From positions 10,734,038-10,798,037 of the forward strand of contig NC_040028.1 of NCBI RefSeq assembly GCF_000972845.2: a stretch of DNA of 64,000 nt. The letters run 5' to 3'. Every line of letters starts with the position of its first letter. The stretch's first letter is position 1. Shown here in pieces: positions 1 to 18,025 of the stretch. Origin of the DNA: Larimichthys crocea. Lineage: Eukaryota > Chordata > Actinopteri > Sciaenidae. The notes beneath the pieces were generated by a model. It ran no database searches, was not told the DNA's origin, and saw only the letters and a list, made by a program, of their open reading frames with translations. The translations under genes and the position numbers were made by a program.

Positions 1-291
1 AAAGATGAGGAAAGGGGAGAGGGGCAGGTGACGGAGAAAGAGAGCGAGAGATAGACACATGGGCTCAGAGAGGAGAAATCCTTGACTCGTGTTTGTATGT
101 TTTCATACACAGTTATTGCGTCGGCATGCTTAGTGTGTATAGTGTACTGTATGTTGTGTATATGTGTGTGTCCAGCTACAAGGTTAATAATTGAATGTGC
201 TTTTGAGGCACAGAACATCTTAAGCAAGTAGTCTGTCTTAAAAGTTTAATGTTTAAGTTCAGGAGAGAGGTTATGTCGTTGTTGTACTCAC

Positions 292-2237
292 CATCTGAGC
301 AGAACTGATCACCCGTGCACAGTTTTCTCTCAAACAGGCAACCTGAGGTAGAAAGACAAAGAGACAAACAGGTACTCAGAGTAAAATCTTTCACTGCAAT
401 CACCATGGCAATGACTGCTTTAACTCACATTTAGAGGGCTAAAATGAAAACTGGCTTACTCAGTATAATTATAATGAAATGTACTAAATAGTGCTAAAAA
501 AAAACCCCACAACCTTCATCCTGTCTTTTTACATTTACATGTTACCATTGTCAAAGCCAACCTACACTGCACTTATCATTTGTAAAGACTTTTATATAAT
601 TGGACATTTTAAAAGCGCCCTCACATCAAGTGGTTTCATTTATTAGCGTAAGACCTGTAACTCCTAAAAACCTTGAAATGCCAAATTATCTTTTTTTTTT
701 TCCATTTGAACAACTTTGCTGCTGCATAGACATCAAAATGTGTTACAGGTTAGACAGGCTGCCAGCAGTTTTACAAATATCTCCGATAAGCATGACTGAA
801 GATAAAATGTTGACCTAAATTTTGTGGATGTGAAATACTGATTCATTAGAGGGGACGGATTATATATTTTAATAAAATATATTTGATATATTGATATTAT
901 AATTAAACAGGAACAAATACAGCGTTTGTGTCATTAGTATTTTGACCGTATCATAACTTTTAGCTGTTCTACTGCTTCTTATCTTAGTGCGGTGAGTAAG
1001 ACCTTGCAGCCGATGGCAATGTGGGAAGTAGCAGGTGGCTGGTGATAGATAGGAACGTAACACCGCAGAATATGCATGGATTACACTATTACACTGTTTC
1101 TCTTGTCTCATTTTGCCGCTACCTTCCAGAGCAAAATCTCTTTTTTTTCTCTGTTTACACATACATTGACAAAAACAAGTTAATTAAATGTATGAAATCT
1201 GTATGAGCATGTGTACATGAGAATATTTCTCAAATTACTATCTTGAATTAAATGAATAAGATGAAAGATGAGTAACTGGTTTGCAGAGTGGATGGATCTG
1301 GGTCTTTTTCTTCCTAATAAAAACTTGGATAGAGAACATTTAAAACTATTTTCTCTGCTTTTAAATGAGGTGACGTCGTACCTGACAGTGATTTCAATGA
1401 CTCACCTCTACTTTCTTTGAAGAAAACGCACACCATACAGAGCACACAGTGTGAGCAGGTAGCTTGTATTTCTTTGATTACTTCTAAAACTTTTATCTTT
1501 GAAACCTGAGACTAGATTTCAATGACTACAGGGGACAAGTAATCAATTGTCTGGGATTCCTATTTTTACCAAACAGCATGCCCATTATCTCAGAGATGTG
1601 GACTCTCCAGTCTTAAGAAGGTTAAGTGAACCTTCATGTGCAGACATAAAAACATACAGGGATGATATTACATTGGGGCCCAGCCAAAATGTATCTGAGT
1701 AATTATAACACACAGTAGCTTCCGGAGGGATCGACATGCACATTGCTGCAATGTTTTCAAGACATTGTGCCTAAATACCAGTCCTAGTCATCAAACACTG
1801 ATTAGTAGCCCAGGGAAAGACATCTGGTCCTGTTGGGCCAGCATTATTAACACAGAATATTGAAAACAAAAAAACAAATGGCAACACTAATTCAAACTCT
1901 TCTCTATTCTACTTCTATTTCTCAGTTGTGTTATTATTTCTCGTACACTCTGGTTTGGCAAATGCAACATTGATTTGATAAGTAAACATTACAAGCATAG
2001 AAGAAAATGTTAAAACTCCCCAACGGCAAGTGAAATAAGTGGCTTGGTAGCAACATCAACAATAATTGTTGATTAAGGACAATTATCTTTATTCATATTG
2101 GAAAATAATACTCTGGAGTGGCAAAATAGCAAATTTTATGGAAACCTGACCTATTACACAGTGTTTGTCATAGCAACAGGACATCTTCCCTTAGGGAAAT
2201 GGCTGGCTGAGAACACGTCAGCTTTAACATTAACATC

Positions 2238-2277
<40 letters not shown>

Positions 2278-4061
2278 GATGGACAGTTGGACACATGGAT
2301 GGATGGCTAATCAAATGAACAGATGAATGGATGTATGTGTGAAAGAACAGAGACGGAAACAAAGAGGTGTGATCGGATGAAAGGACAAAAGGAAGCAACA
2401 GTGCTTACTGGTTTCTCTCCATGGTGCTGAAATCTCAGCTACTCACAGAATGGCTTCCCCACCGTGTACTCCATTGTTCATTGTTAGGATTTATTTAACG
2501 CTACTGTAAGCTCTCATAGCTTTTCCCAATGATGTATGACTTTCAATGGCATTTTACCAACATTTCCTGTTCAGTTTTGCTCATTTCTATAGATGTTTTC
2601 TGATAGATTGCAAGTATAGTATGTCTCTGCAGTGCTCAAAATAATAGTTTTACCAATATGGCAATACAGCTGAGATATTTTGAGGGTTATTTGATATATA
2701 AAATATTAACAGCTCTTGTCATCACAAAGATCTGCTTTAGAAAATGAAAATGAAGCATGTCCGGTTGTTACTAAGCTGTATTAATGCATTTGGGTGACTG
2801 CACTTGTTATAAAACTTGGATAATAAAGCATATCAAGATGCCTTAAATAATTCAAATAACTTGTACAATATATGTGGAGGGGAGATAATGGGGATGAAAA
2901 CAAAATCACGCTCACCTGTTTTTGTCTGAAAGAAAAACTGAGGGAGGAACATTTGGCCTTTCTCAATCTGAATCACTCACTCCACACTCTCACAATCTCC
3001 ACCAACACATGTCAAACAGAGTGTTTTTTCTTTTTTTATGATTGAAAAGTCTAAACAGATGATGCAACTATTCATGTACTGGTCAATTAGGCTACTGATG
3101 GTTCCAGTTTAATTGCTATCTGCAAAATAAAAAAATGAAATAAAAATCACTCTATGTTTAGCAATGATCGATATGAAAAGCTGAAACTACTGTTGCTGCC
3201 ATTGTCAATAATATTAACACCAAGTGCTACTAATGTCGCTGCCATTTCTGCTGCTGAGAGTGAAATGTGAGCTCCATACTGTTCAAGCATCAGGCAGACA
3301 TTTTTCCAAATGTACTTAACTTGTTTTCTTTAATCGTATTCAATATGCAGCCTATGCTGTCTTTTCTGTTTACTGGAATCTAATGTTGATATCATATATG
3401 ATTTAGGGACGCAACCTTTTTGTGTTTATGTTTAAAACACAATTCTGCTGTTTTTGATTTTATTATAATCTACTTCCTTTCTTAATAATAAAAAAAAACA
3501 TCAATAGAAAAGACTGACAATAAAACCATAATGCCATTTATAGAATAAGGAGTATATAATACTCTACAATAATATCCTCACTAGACTCAGTTTTTATCTG
3601 CCTTATCACTTTGCATCCTCCATCTGTCCTCCGCCTCAGTTTCATCTCATTACACTCTACATTCACCCTCACAGAGCCCCATGTCTCTATGTTGGCGAAT
3701 AATTCAGTTCATTTTGGGAGGATGACACAAGCACAGTTCCCCGAGGCGATGAATAAATACAGATATCTCTAATTGAGAAGTCTCTGCTGGAGTATTACAG
3801 GACCGTAAGAGCGATGCCACAGGAGATGATAAAGTATCCTACAGTCGGAGGAGATCACCATAAAGTCATTACCTGCTTACCCTAGACACACCATGTAGGC
3901 TACCTGTAGGAATATTACAGGAATATAACCTTGATTAATGATAAGGACAGTGCCATCATCATCATCATCATCATCATCATCTTACCGTATTTGTCTGAGA
4001 TTCCTGGTTGGCACAGCACGGTTAAAAGGAGCAGAGCTCGCCATGGATTAAGATGTTGCAT
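292..4061 (-). CDS. ptprn: ptprn (IA-2), 5' part: coding exons 1 and 2 only
   Basis: Receptor-type tyrosine phosphatase-like N, a catalytically inactive transmembrane protein of neuroendocrine dense-core secretory granules. Seen: exon 1 (4061-3986) starts with ATG, has an in-frame TAA seven codons upstream, and encodes a signal peptide (MQHLNPWRALLLLTVLCQPG) ending in phase 1 at a GTAAG donor. Exon 2 (342-292, 51 nt, phase 1-1) follows a CAG acceptor and encodes GCLFERKLCTGDQFCSDG, then a GTGAGT donor. From family knowledge, this matches the Cys-containing start of mature PTPRN (GCLFDRRLC in human), the beginning of the RESP18-homology region; it is closer to PTPRN than to PTPRN2. Intron 1 is 3.6 kb. 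All later exons (ectodomain, TM, pseudophosphatase) lie beyond the left edge. The ptprn assignment is supported by the adjacent desmin and tmem198, as on human 2q35. Which teleost duplicate this is cannot be decided here. Confidence 0.85.
2242..2270. repeat. (TG)n microsatellite
   Basis: Uninterrupted TG dinucleotide tract in ptprn intron 1. Confidence 0.95.
2411..2431 (-). promoter_or_regulatory. candidate RE1/NRSE (REST) site in ptprn intron 1
   Basis: Read on the minus strand, this 21-mer begins TTCAGCACCA, the complete left half of the RE1 consensus, and keeps the GGA and AG core of the right half (about 16 of 21 positions by eye). REST silences neuroendocrine genes outside neurons and endocrine cells, so a site inside ptprn makes sense. 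The right half is imperfect and no matrix score was computed. Confidence 0.35.
3953..3980. repeat. (ATC)n microsatellite
   Basis: About nine ATC units ending directly next to the ptprn exon 1 splice donor (3981-3985), so length changes would alter sequence close to the splice site. Confidence 0.9.
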
Positions 4062-4500
4062 GATCCTCTGCTGATGCCTTTACAGACGCAGAGAGAAAGA
4101 TGCGGAGTGTCCTCTTTTTCTTTTCTTTGCTATGCCCTATGTTAAATCCCCATAATGTTCAGACGAGCCGCAGCCAGTGTCGACAGCTCACATTGCACCC
4201 AAAGGGCCCATGTGACGGATAGAAAAAAAAAAAAGGAAAAAAAAAAGGAAAAAAAAAATAAATGGGCTGAAAAAACTAATTCCTCACGGTGATGAGGCGG
4301 GGCGTGAGGAGACGGTGGAGGAGGGAGGAGGAGGTGTGGGAGGGACAAGCGGCGTAGTATCGACTCACACGACTGCACAAGTGCGGAAATAAGGTTCAGT
4401 GTGAAGAAACGGGGAGATCTCCGAGTGAGAGTATGGCCCTGTAGTTACGTCATGATGATGATGATGAGGATGATGATGATGATGAAGAAGTTTGTTTTTT
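4062..4500 (-). promoter_or_regulatory. ptprn 5' UTR and probable promoter region
   Basis: This lies directly upstream of the ptprn start codon on the minus strand. It contains A-rich runs (4223-4259), a GGAGG-rich segment (4300-4345) and a CRE-like TTACGTCA at 4445-4452 beside an imperfect GAT trinucleotide repeat (4451-4487). I see no clear TATA box. The transcription start cannot be fixed from sequence. The CRE-like site would suit a cAMP/secretion-responsive granule gene, but that is inference. Confidence 0.35.
4451..4487. repeat. imperfect (GAT)n microsatellite
   Basis: ATG/GAT trinucleotide run with one or two interruptions, upstream of ptprn. Confidence 0.85.
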
Positions 4501-4704
4501 ATCCACAAACGTCATGCATTCATTATCCATGAACGTGCATGCATGCATCCCACCAAACTTAGAGCTGCGCAGGTGAATCTCCCCTTTTCCCCCTTTCAGA
4601 CAAGAAACAAGCTTATCAACAACAATCGTAGACCGTGTCAGATGTAATTTCCAATATGACCCCAGTGACCTGTTTGTTTACCTGAAGAAGAAGTGCATAG
4701 TCTA

Positions 4705-4975
4705 ATATTCAATCCAATTCAATTTTATTTGTATAGCCCAAAGTCACAAAGTACATTTGCCTCAGAAGGCTTTACAATCTGTGCAGGGAGTGACACCCTC
4801 TGTCCTTAGACCCTCGGTTCGAGAGAGGAAAAAACCTTTAACAGGGAAAAAATGTGGAAGAAACCTCAGGAAGAGCCACAGAGGAGGGATCCCTCTCCCA
4901 GGACGGACAGACGTGCAATGGATGTCACGTGTACAGAACAAATCAACACAAACTTAATATGTGTGTAGATTTTCC
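4705..4975 (+). repeat. dispersed teleost interspersed repeat
   Basis: It starts with an ATTCAATTTTATTTGTATAG motif, continues with CACAAAGTACATTTGCCTCA and ends near ACAGAACAAATCAACAC. From memory, this succession (CCTCAGAAGGCTTTACAATC, then GGAGGGATCCCTCTCCCAGG) is a high-copy element in spiny-rayed fishes. It has no coding capacity; the short reading frames across it are incidental. The family name needs a repeat-library search. Confidence 0.7.
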
Positions 4976-6143
4976 TCAAGGGATTAATAGAAGGAATGAA
5001 GGCCCAGATGGATGGATGCAAAATACTGTGCCTTTACGACCTACACATGCAGCCCAGGTAAGACTACAGTGCACTAAGATCCAATATGTGGAAACTAGAC
5101 TGTGACATTGAACCAAAAAGAACATTTCCAGTGAGTATTCTGGTTTACTAGACAAATGTAATAACTTGTATTGTTGTATCCCCCTCTAAAATCATTGCTA
5201 TTGTCTCTCAGTCTGGCACTGACACTTTAGGGGTATCCAAATTGAAAGTCCAACACTGTATAATTAATCCCTTCTTATTGGAAACGCACTGTGTTTGGCA
5301 GAAAGCCATACTTCCACCGAGGAAGTCTCCTCACAGCAGTTCATCTTGTCCTCTTGCTCCCTCTTGTGTCTATGTGAACCAATTGGTTAGAGAGGCTGTT
5401 GCAACAGTTTGAACAGGGGGCAGCAGCAGCTGTCCACGCATCCAACTTTTTTTAAGGCTCCATATTGAATTAAAAAGAATCTAATATAAAGCTTGTCACA
5501 GCTTACTGAAGAAGTTTTGCTGCTGTCAAGTCTGGTGCTGTATGATGTAACAGGTGAAAAAAGGTCTATGACCCCACCTAACAACCACAGTTTTACAGTT
5601 TTTTTTTGGAGCTTTTGCATGTTTCAGTATTGAAGACATATTTATTTAACAGATGAGCAGACTGGCCAGTGGAAGACCAGATTCTTGGCTTTGGCCCTGA
5701 TGTTCACACAGTGATCCCATCCTTGGCAGAGCGTAGGCAGCGTCCAGTGGATGCCTGACATGGGATTGGCATTGGTTGTTTAGAGTTTACTTGCACTGTG
5801 TGTTAAATTGTGCATTGTCCTCCCATGAAACAGTGCTAACTTTACAGACTGAAGTCTAGTGTTCCTCGTGAATCACATGCTTTGATTTCATGTCCACCGC
5901 TCGCTATTTCAGGCACATTGTGTTGTCTCTGGCTTTTGATATCATATCTGACCTCAGATAGACTTAAAATAAAGCTGGACCAAGTTTGCTCGTGAATGAT
6001 GTCTATAAAGTTCTCCTGGTTTCTATGTTACGCATTTGCATGCAATCACACACACACACACACACTCTGCCTACGTCTATCTCTCTTCCCTCCTCTCTCC
6101 TTTACTCTCAACTCATTGGCATGTGTGTACGGGTGTTTGGTTG

Positions 6144-6156
6144 GTTGCTGGGCAAC
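6144..6156. promoter_or_regulatory. X-box-like inverted repeat (RFX motif)
   Basis: GTTGCTGGGCAAC is close to the RFX X-box consensus GTNRCC(N)RGYAAC, with one mismatch in the left half. A second, weaker copy lies at 6946-6958 (GTTGTTAGGCAAC). Both are 2-3 kb upstream of ptprn. Binding is unproven. Confidence 0.35.
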
Positions 6157-7860
6157 TTGCATTCAGTGTTTATGAAGGATGAAACCAGCTGAACCCCCCT
6201 CACCTATAGTCATATTAAAACTTCAGGGGTTATACACCATCTTTCACTTAGCTTTCTCTCCCTATCACTTACTTTAACTACACGCTGGCATCTTTGTAAT
6301 GTTTTCTGCTTTCAGATGTGTCTATATCTTAATTTGTAATGTCTGATGGTTAAAAAAAGGGATCCTCAAATAATTTCCCATCATGTCATTTTCCCATCAT
6401 GTCATCCACACTGCTTGGCTCCTGATTGCCCCAGCATACCACAGGCCAGAGGCCCACCACCCTAACCCCAAATTCCCCCTAACCTTGTGATGCGTGAATG
6501 AGTAAAGTAAAGATGACTGGATAGATTTTTTTTTCACAATAATGTCTCAATAAATGCCACATTAATAAAATAAATGTACAAAAAAATGTATGTATATCAC
6601 AGACTATTTAAATTGGATGACTATATTCAGTAAGGAATGGGAGGAATGGACTTTAAAATCAAATTAACATATGATAGGTTCGATCATTTTTCATTTTCCA
6701 CTAATTTTTTAAAGAATCCAGACAAAGAAATCATAAAGAGATGTATAGTTTTTGATGATCTAATGCAAAGTTGTGAAAATTACTGCTGATATTTTTATAT
6801 CACAATCCTGCATCCTATTTCCGAAAATAGTTTTGGCTGCTGTTGATATTCTAAATAACCATTTCCCCAGCCCTGCTCAGATCCGGATGCTAATTTAAGA
6901 GCTTTTTTTATAGGCTAAGGGTCAGGTTTTGCTCTTGTGTCTGGGGTTGTTAGGCAACAAGTAGGTAGCTCATCTTCTGCCCTGTGCTGATGATGTGATC
7001 TTCAACTGGGAAACTCCACGACGATGACCGCTCCAGACACATCAGCAGATAACACAGTCAAGTCACATCATGCTCATATCACCTGTGGCAGTAAAAAGCC
7101 CTTACATCATTTCTGTTGTATGAGTTCAGTGAGTTGGAAAATAATGTGGAGCAACAGTTTTAACGTCTGACTTTAAAACTCATACCGGAAACCTTTTAAA
7201 AGACGAATCCCACTTCCTTTAAATCCGAAATAAAAATCAACCACAGGACTCACAACTCATGTCAACATTAGAATATGATGTGTGTCAAAGTTTTTTCTGC
7301 ACATGTCTGTTTAGAAATATTACCCGGACCACATGGGTCTTTGGCGATGAAGCAAAACAAAGTCATGGTCTTGGATAGGGGCCTGGCAAGTCTTGGATTT
7401 CCCGACAGAAAGACCATGAAAGCAGATCCGATGATGAAGAACATCAGTTATAGTAAGTTAATCTAGTACACCACCCACACAGGTTTAAAGGGAAATATTT
7501 ATGAAGAGACAGCTTTTTAAAGGTATGAACCGCTGAACACACAAGAACTGTGGAAGTCAGAGTGAAGCTATTTTGTTTCTCTGCCATATGTGTGAATTGT
7601 TTTATGTGGCGCGCAGCAGCACAAAGACAGAAACTTGCAAGAGAAAGAGATCTGATTCTAAAATTCCTTCAGTAATACTTTGCAGTTGCGCTTGCGTTTT
7701 GATATTTGATATTCAAGTTTTATTGTCAGCAGTTATATTTATCCTGGGGCATGTCAGTAAAAGCAGTATCATTCTTATTTTTATTGACAGTGTCAGGCTA
7801 TGTCTTCAGTCCCATGATCCTTTGGGAAAGTGGCTGGATAACAGAGTTCAAACAGGAAAA

Positions 7861-7890
7861 CTAAAAATAGAGCTGACACCACTAGCAGCT

Positions 7891-7891
<1 letters not shown>
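7861..7891. promoter_or_regulatory. MEF2 site paired with E-box, candidate desmin muscle enhancer
   Basis: CTAAAAATAG (7861-7870) is a perfect MEF2 consensus, and CAGCTG (7886-7891) is a myogenic E-box 15 bp further on. MEF2 with E-box pairing is the known logic of the mammalian desmin enhancer. The pair lies 3.3 kb upstream of the desmin start, next to a (CA)n tract. Whether it acts as an enhancer is inference. Confidence 0.35.

Positions 7892-7892
<1 letters not shown>

Positions 7893-7928
<36 letters not shown>
7893..7928. repeat. (CA)n microsatellite
   Basis: Uninterrupted CA tract of about 18 units. Confidence 0.95.
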
Positions 7929-7929
<1 letters not shown>

Positions 7930-9589
7930 TGCTCTGTGAAACGCAAATAAACGCACGACCACACACGAACTTTCACCACCCCTGGCACCCTTCCCAGAGC
8001 TCTACACACATGCACTCCTGTTGTCTCATTAAATTAATTTCTACATCTTCAGGATGAACACAAATGACTTACTTACTGCAAAACATTTTTTCAGCTCACA
8101 CAGATGCATTGCACCACCTAGAGCAAATTTGCATCATTTTATGCCCATTAGCATCTCTTCATTAAGTGTGAACACACCTGACTAAAGCTTGTTGTGGCTG
8201 TGTCTAAGGATGTGTGTGTGTGTGCCTGACAAACTGTAAGTGACTTAGTGCTAAACATTTTAATATAAAATATAACTCTTGGGCCATACAGTCAAATCAG
8301 TGAGATCTTTACACTGGGAGTGACAGCAGATTGTTGTCCTCTTTCAAGAGACTGGAGAAGACACAAGTAAGAAAACACACCTCTTTGCACCAGTAGCCCA
8401 ATCAAGCAGGTGATTTTACTTTTCTGGACTGTGTGGGTTGTTGTTGCACCTGTTAGGGCGGGACAGCTGTTATCCATAGAGTTTTGTGACACCTCACAGT
8501 ACCAAATGATCAACGGGAGTGAATTGAAAACACCTGAGTGAGTGTGCAGGACCTTTTAAATGTGTTAAAATGTGTGTTTGTGTAAGAAGTCCACAAATGT
8601 TATATCGGAAAGTTTAGCATCGCATCGCCATTTAAATCCTCATACCACTAAAACATTCCCACGCAGTAGGTCCTATGACATTTGGCAGAGATGCCTCACG
8701 AGCCTGTGCTGGCTTTCAGCTGCAGCTGCATTCATTCCAATACTCACACTGACACGCACAGTGACAGGAAACCTCTAATATTATACTACTAAGGACCTTG
8801 TACTATACATTCATTTCATACATTTCATAACCCTACTGCCTGCTTAAGCCAAACCCTTTGTCTTTTTAATAATAATATAGACTCAAATATGTAATATGAA
8901 ATGTATCCTTGAACTACATGTGGTGACTCTGCAAACTCTCCATGGAGCTCTTTAGCCTATTTTATCTAACTGTTTTGGTGTTATGGCCCTCATGTTTTCT
9001 TTTAGGATTGAGTTTGTCCCAGCAGAAGGCAATCATTTTCACTACACAAGCCCCAGTTAAGCCACTGTACTTTCTCCATGGAGACTGGTGTTGGAATTCC
9101 ATGTGAGACAATTTAAGACCGAGTTGAATTATTCCATCTCTTATTTTCAGTTTTCATTCGCAGTTTGGTTAAATTTAGGCAGCAAAATGACTTGGCTAGG
9201 TTTAGGAAAAGACAATACCTTGTGTCAGATCCTTTAAAAAACATTAACCCTTTGTTAGAAAGCACATCTGTTAGAAGGCATGGGCGTCTGGCCAATGCTA
9301 GCACTTAACAAAATATTAGATTCACACGCAATGCTAACACTGCTACATATTTGCCAGATAGGCAGTTGCAACATGATATACATAACAACTTAATAAGGTG
9401 ATAATATGGTAATAAGTCAGTTTTAACTACGTCGTAATTCAAATTATAACCAAAGAATTGATGGCTAACTCAGTGGGGACTGAATATTTGGCTTGGGTTG
9501 GAAACTAAGTTTTGTCACTTAACTTAATGAATGAAGACACAAAGTGTTATACAGTATTACAAAATGTTGAAACAATACATTGAACCAGA

Positions 9590-9633
9590 TATATGTATAT
9601 ATACGTATGTATATGTATATATATGTATGTATA
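9590..9633. repeat. ATGT/AT-rich simple repeat
   Basis: Degenerate run of TATATG, TATGTA and similar units. Confidence 0.7.
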
Positions 9634-11089
9634 TGGCTGGCATACACAGTTTTGTACACCTATTCATGGTGCCTGTGAGTGGGCGTGACGTTCCCGGCAG
9701 AAGCTCTATCAGTCAAACTATACTGTGCCTCATGTAACCAAGGGTAAACACATAACTCTGTTGTAACCTTATACAGAAGCTACTGGCAGGGTAGTTACTC
9801 AACTCACTAAAGATTATATAAGATGAATGCCATTGTGCAGCATAAGGAAACTTAAAATTATCAGTTTTATGTGATCCAAAGAATTTAATTAATACAGTTT
9901 AGGTTTTGAAATGTGGCAGTAACGTGTGTCCTGACTTATGTGACTATAAAAGTCAGGTCTTCATAAAGAGGTGTGTGCTTTTATGATCAAGTTTCTTTAG
10001 CATCATTAATGTGTGTACGCTGAATCACTGTAAGTATGCCATAGCTATTTCAATCATGTGATGCTATTTAAAATAGGATGTAGTCTATTTTTGTCTGTTG
10101 ACATATAGACTTTAGGCTGTAACCCAGCGCATGCTTTTCAGTATACAGATAGTGTTTATGAATCAAGCCTATCCTTTCTGTATAACAACTGCGGAGACTG
10201 ACTGCTGCATTTGCTCACTCACTCGATCATGCATCCATTCAAGAATGCAGACACACTCAGGCACACATTCACACTGACGAGCATTTGAAACCAGACCCTT
10301 GGACAGCTGAATCAAGGGCTGGCAACAGGCGTGACACAGAAAGAGGAATGAGGAGAGAAGGGGGGCTGGAGAAAAGATGAGTGGCTGAAGAGGGGGAGGA
10401 GATATAGAGGAGAGGCCTGGAGAATAAGGGGTGACATATCAGATAGAAATACTGATTTACGAAAATGTCAACCAGGTTATATTACATTGCCTGACAACCA
10501 AGGAGGGGTTTTCTAGAAAGGAAATCATTCATACAAAATGTTGCCGACACACTCAAACTCAAATTTAATTTGTTATATCAACAAAATTAGGTATAGTTAA
10601 CATCTTATGATGGATTTCAGTTCAATTAATGACCAAAAAGAAGATGTCACATTATCCAAATATTCTAAGCACAGAATTAAACTAAAGTTCCACTTTTGAT
10701 TAAAGCAGTCATATGATATTCATATTTTTACCACTTACCTAGTCTTTTTAAAATGCCCATATAGCCTCTACAAAAAAAGGACAATTAATGCTCCTTTTCA
10801 GTTGTAATAAGATTAGATGGGTAGCAATGGGAGAACCTTAACTGATGAAATTTTATTGGCATCTCTATTGTGTTTATCTAATGGGGAAATCTTCCAAAAC
10901 TGGTCCATTCTGATCTTTCTTCAGAATGGGGCCTGGATTTCAAATGGGGACAAAATGATCAATTAAAGGAAAATGTGTCTGAGGTACAGTGGAGGGGTGG
11001 AGTAGGCGGTTATGGGACTACAGACTGGGTGAATAGAGACAGAGGGAGGACGTTGAGGAGTGGTCGGGGTAGGAGTGGGTGTGGTAAAT

Positions 11090-11219
11090 CTACAAATAGC
11101 TGCGCTCGGTGTCTGCGGTTTCTTCACTTCATTTCTCTCCCAGTTGCCCAGTGGGACAGTTGGGTCTCAGCACCTCAGCACCATCAAAAACCACAAGACA
11201 ACCAAGTAGTCAACCAGCC
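11090..11219 (+). promoter_or_regulatory. desmin core promoter and 5' UTR
   Basis: CTACAAATAG at 11090-11099 lies about 125 bp before the desmin ATG. It is one base off a MEF2 consensus and also TATA-like (compare CTATAAATA). A start site near 11120 would give a 5' UTR of about 100 nt, normal for desmin. The preceding 100 bp is G-rich (GGGGTGGAGTAGG and similar). Confidence 0.4.
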
Positions 11220-17247
<6,028 letters not shown>

Positions 17248-18025
17248 ACAGGAGGAGGCAACCTTGTAAACACTATATATAATAAATTAACAAAAAAAAA
17301 AAAAAAAATAGTACAAAAATCTCCATTTTCCTACCGCAACTATGACAATTTATAAGCTGAGCCTATTTTTAGTAACAAAATGTTGACCATTTCAGCTGAT
17401 CTCAAACACAAATACAAAATTTTAGTAAATACAACCAGTATGCATCCATAGACAATGTCTATATTATCATAAACAGGATAGATGCAGTATGGAGGCACAA
17501 TGCAATGCCTTTAGCTTGGTTTTAAATAAAGGTCATTCCAGGAATTATGCTTTATTTGTGTTATTTTCCTTCTCTCGGAAAACACCTGAACTTGTCATAA
17601 CTTGTCTGCAAAAATAATTCAGTGGCAATAGTAGAATTTCAAATGAACAACAAGGTCATGTGCAGCTATACTGACCCAGTATCTAAAGGGAAGTCTGCAA
17701 GGTGCAAGACAGATCGATGGACCAGAAACACCAGGTCACAGACGTAAATTCTCACTGCACATATTCCACGTCTTTCTGTGCAAATGTACAGGTACAAGTA
17801 CATGACTTGACTAAGAAGGGCTTTTATTTGTGTGACCGATTTTTAAGAAAGTGAGATGTTGGTTTGAGAAATGTCAGAAACACAGACACCTAATGGAAAA
17901 GGAACTCGGTCGTATTTGAAGTTTGAGCTCAATAAGCATGTTTGATTTGTATGAGTATGGGTGACCATGTTATGCTGCTTCACTGTGCAAAGAATCTCAA
18001 ATAAAGACATTTGTTATCACAGTTT
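17248..18025 (+). other. desmin 3' UTR with candidate poly(A) signals
   Basis: AATAAA occurs at 17281-17286 (too near the stop and followed by an A-run), at 17525-17530 (followed by a T/G-rich stretch, TTTATTTGTGTTATTTTCC) and at 18000-18005 (followed by TTTGTTATCAC). The second is the most typical cleavage context; the third would give a 0.8 kb 3' UTR. CTATTTTTAG at 17363-17372 is a perfect MEF2 consensus inside the 3' UTR, possibly by chance. Confidence 0.55.

Larger units (their letters stand above)
343..3985 (-). other. ptprn intron 1
   Basis: Bounded by a GTAAG donor (3985-3981) and a pyrimidine-rich CAG acceptor (345-343). It holds a (TG)n tract at about 2242-2270, an ATC trinucleotide tract at about 3953-3980 just inside the donor, and an RE1-like motif at 2411-2431. 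I see no other exon in it. Positions 1-291 are the start of intron 2. Confidence 0.75.
4976..11089. other. intergenic region between ptprn and desmin
   Basis: About 6 kb between two divergently transcribed genes. It holds (CA)n tracts (6047-6064, 7893-7928), an AT-rich ATGT repeat (9590-9633), a direct duplication of a TTTCCCATCATGTCA unit (about 6378-6407), X-box-like palindromes (6144-6156, 6946-6958), a MEF2/E-box pair (7861-7891) and several CAGCTG E-boxes (8464, 8717, 8723, 10304). No gene is recognised; the open frames here are short and resemble nothing known to me. Confidence 0.6.
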
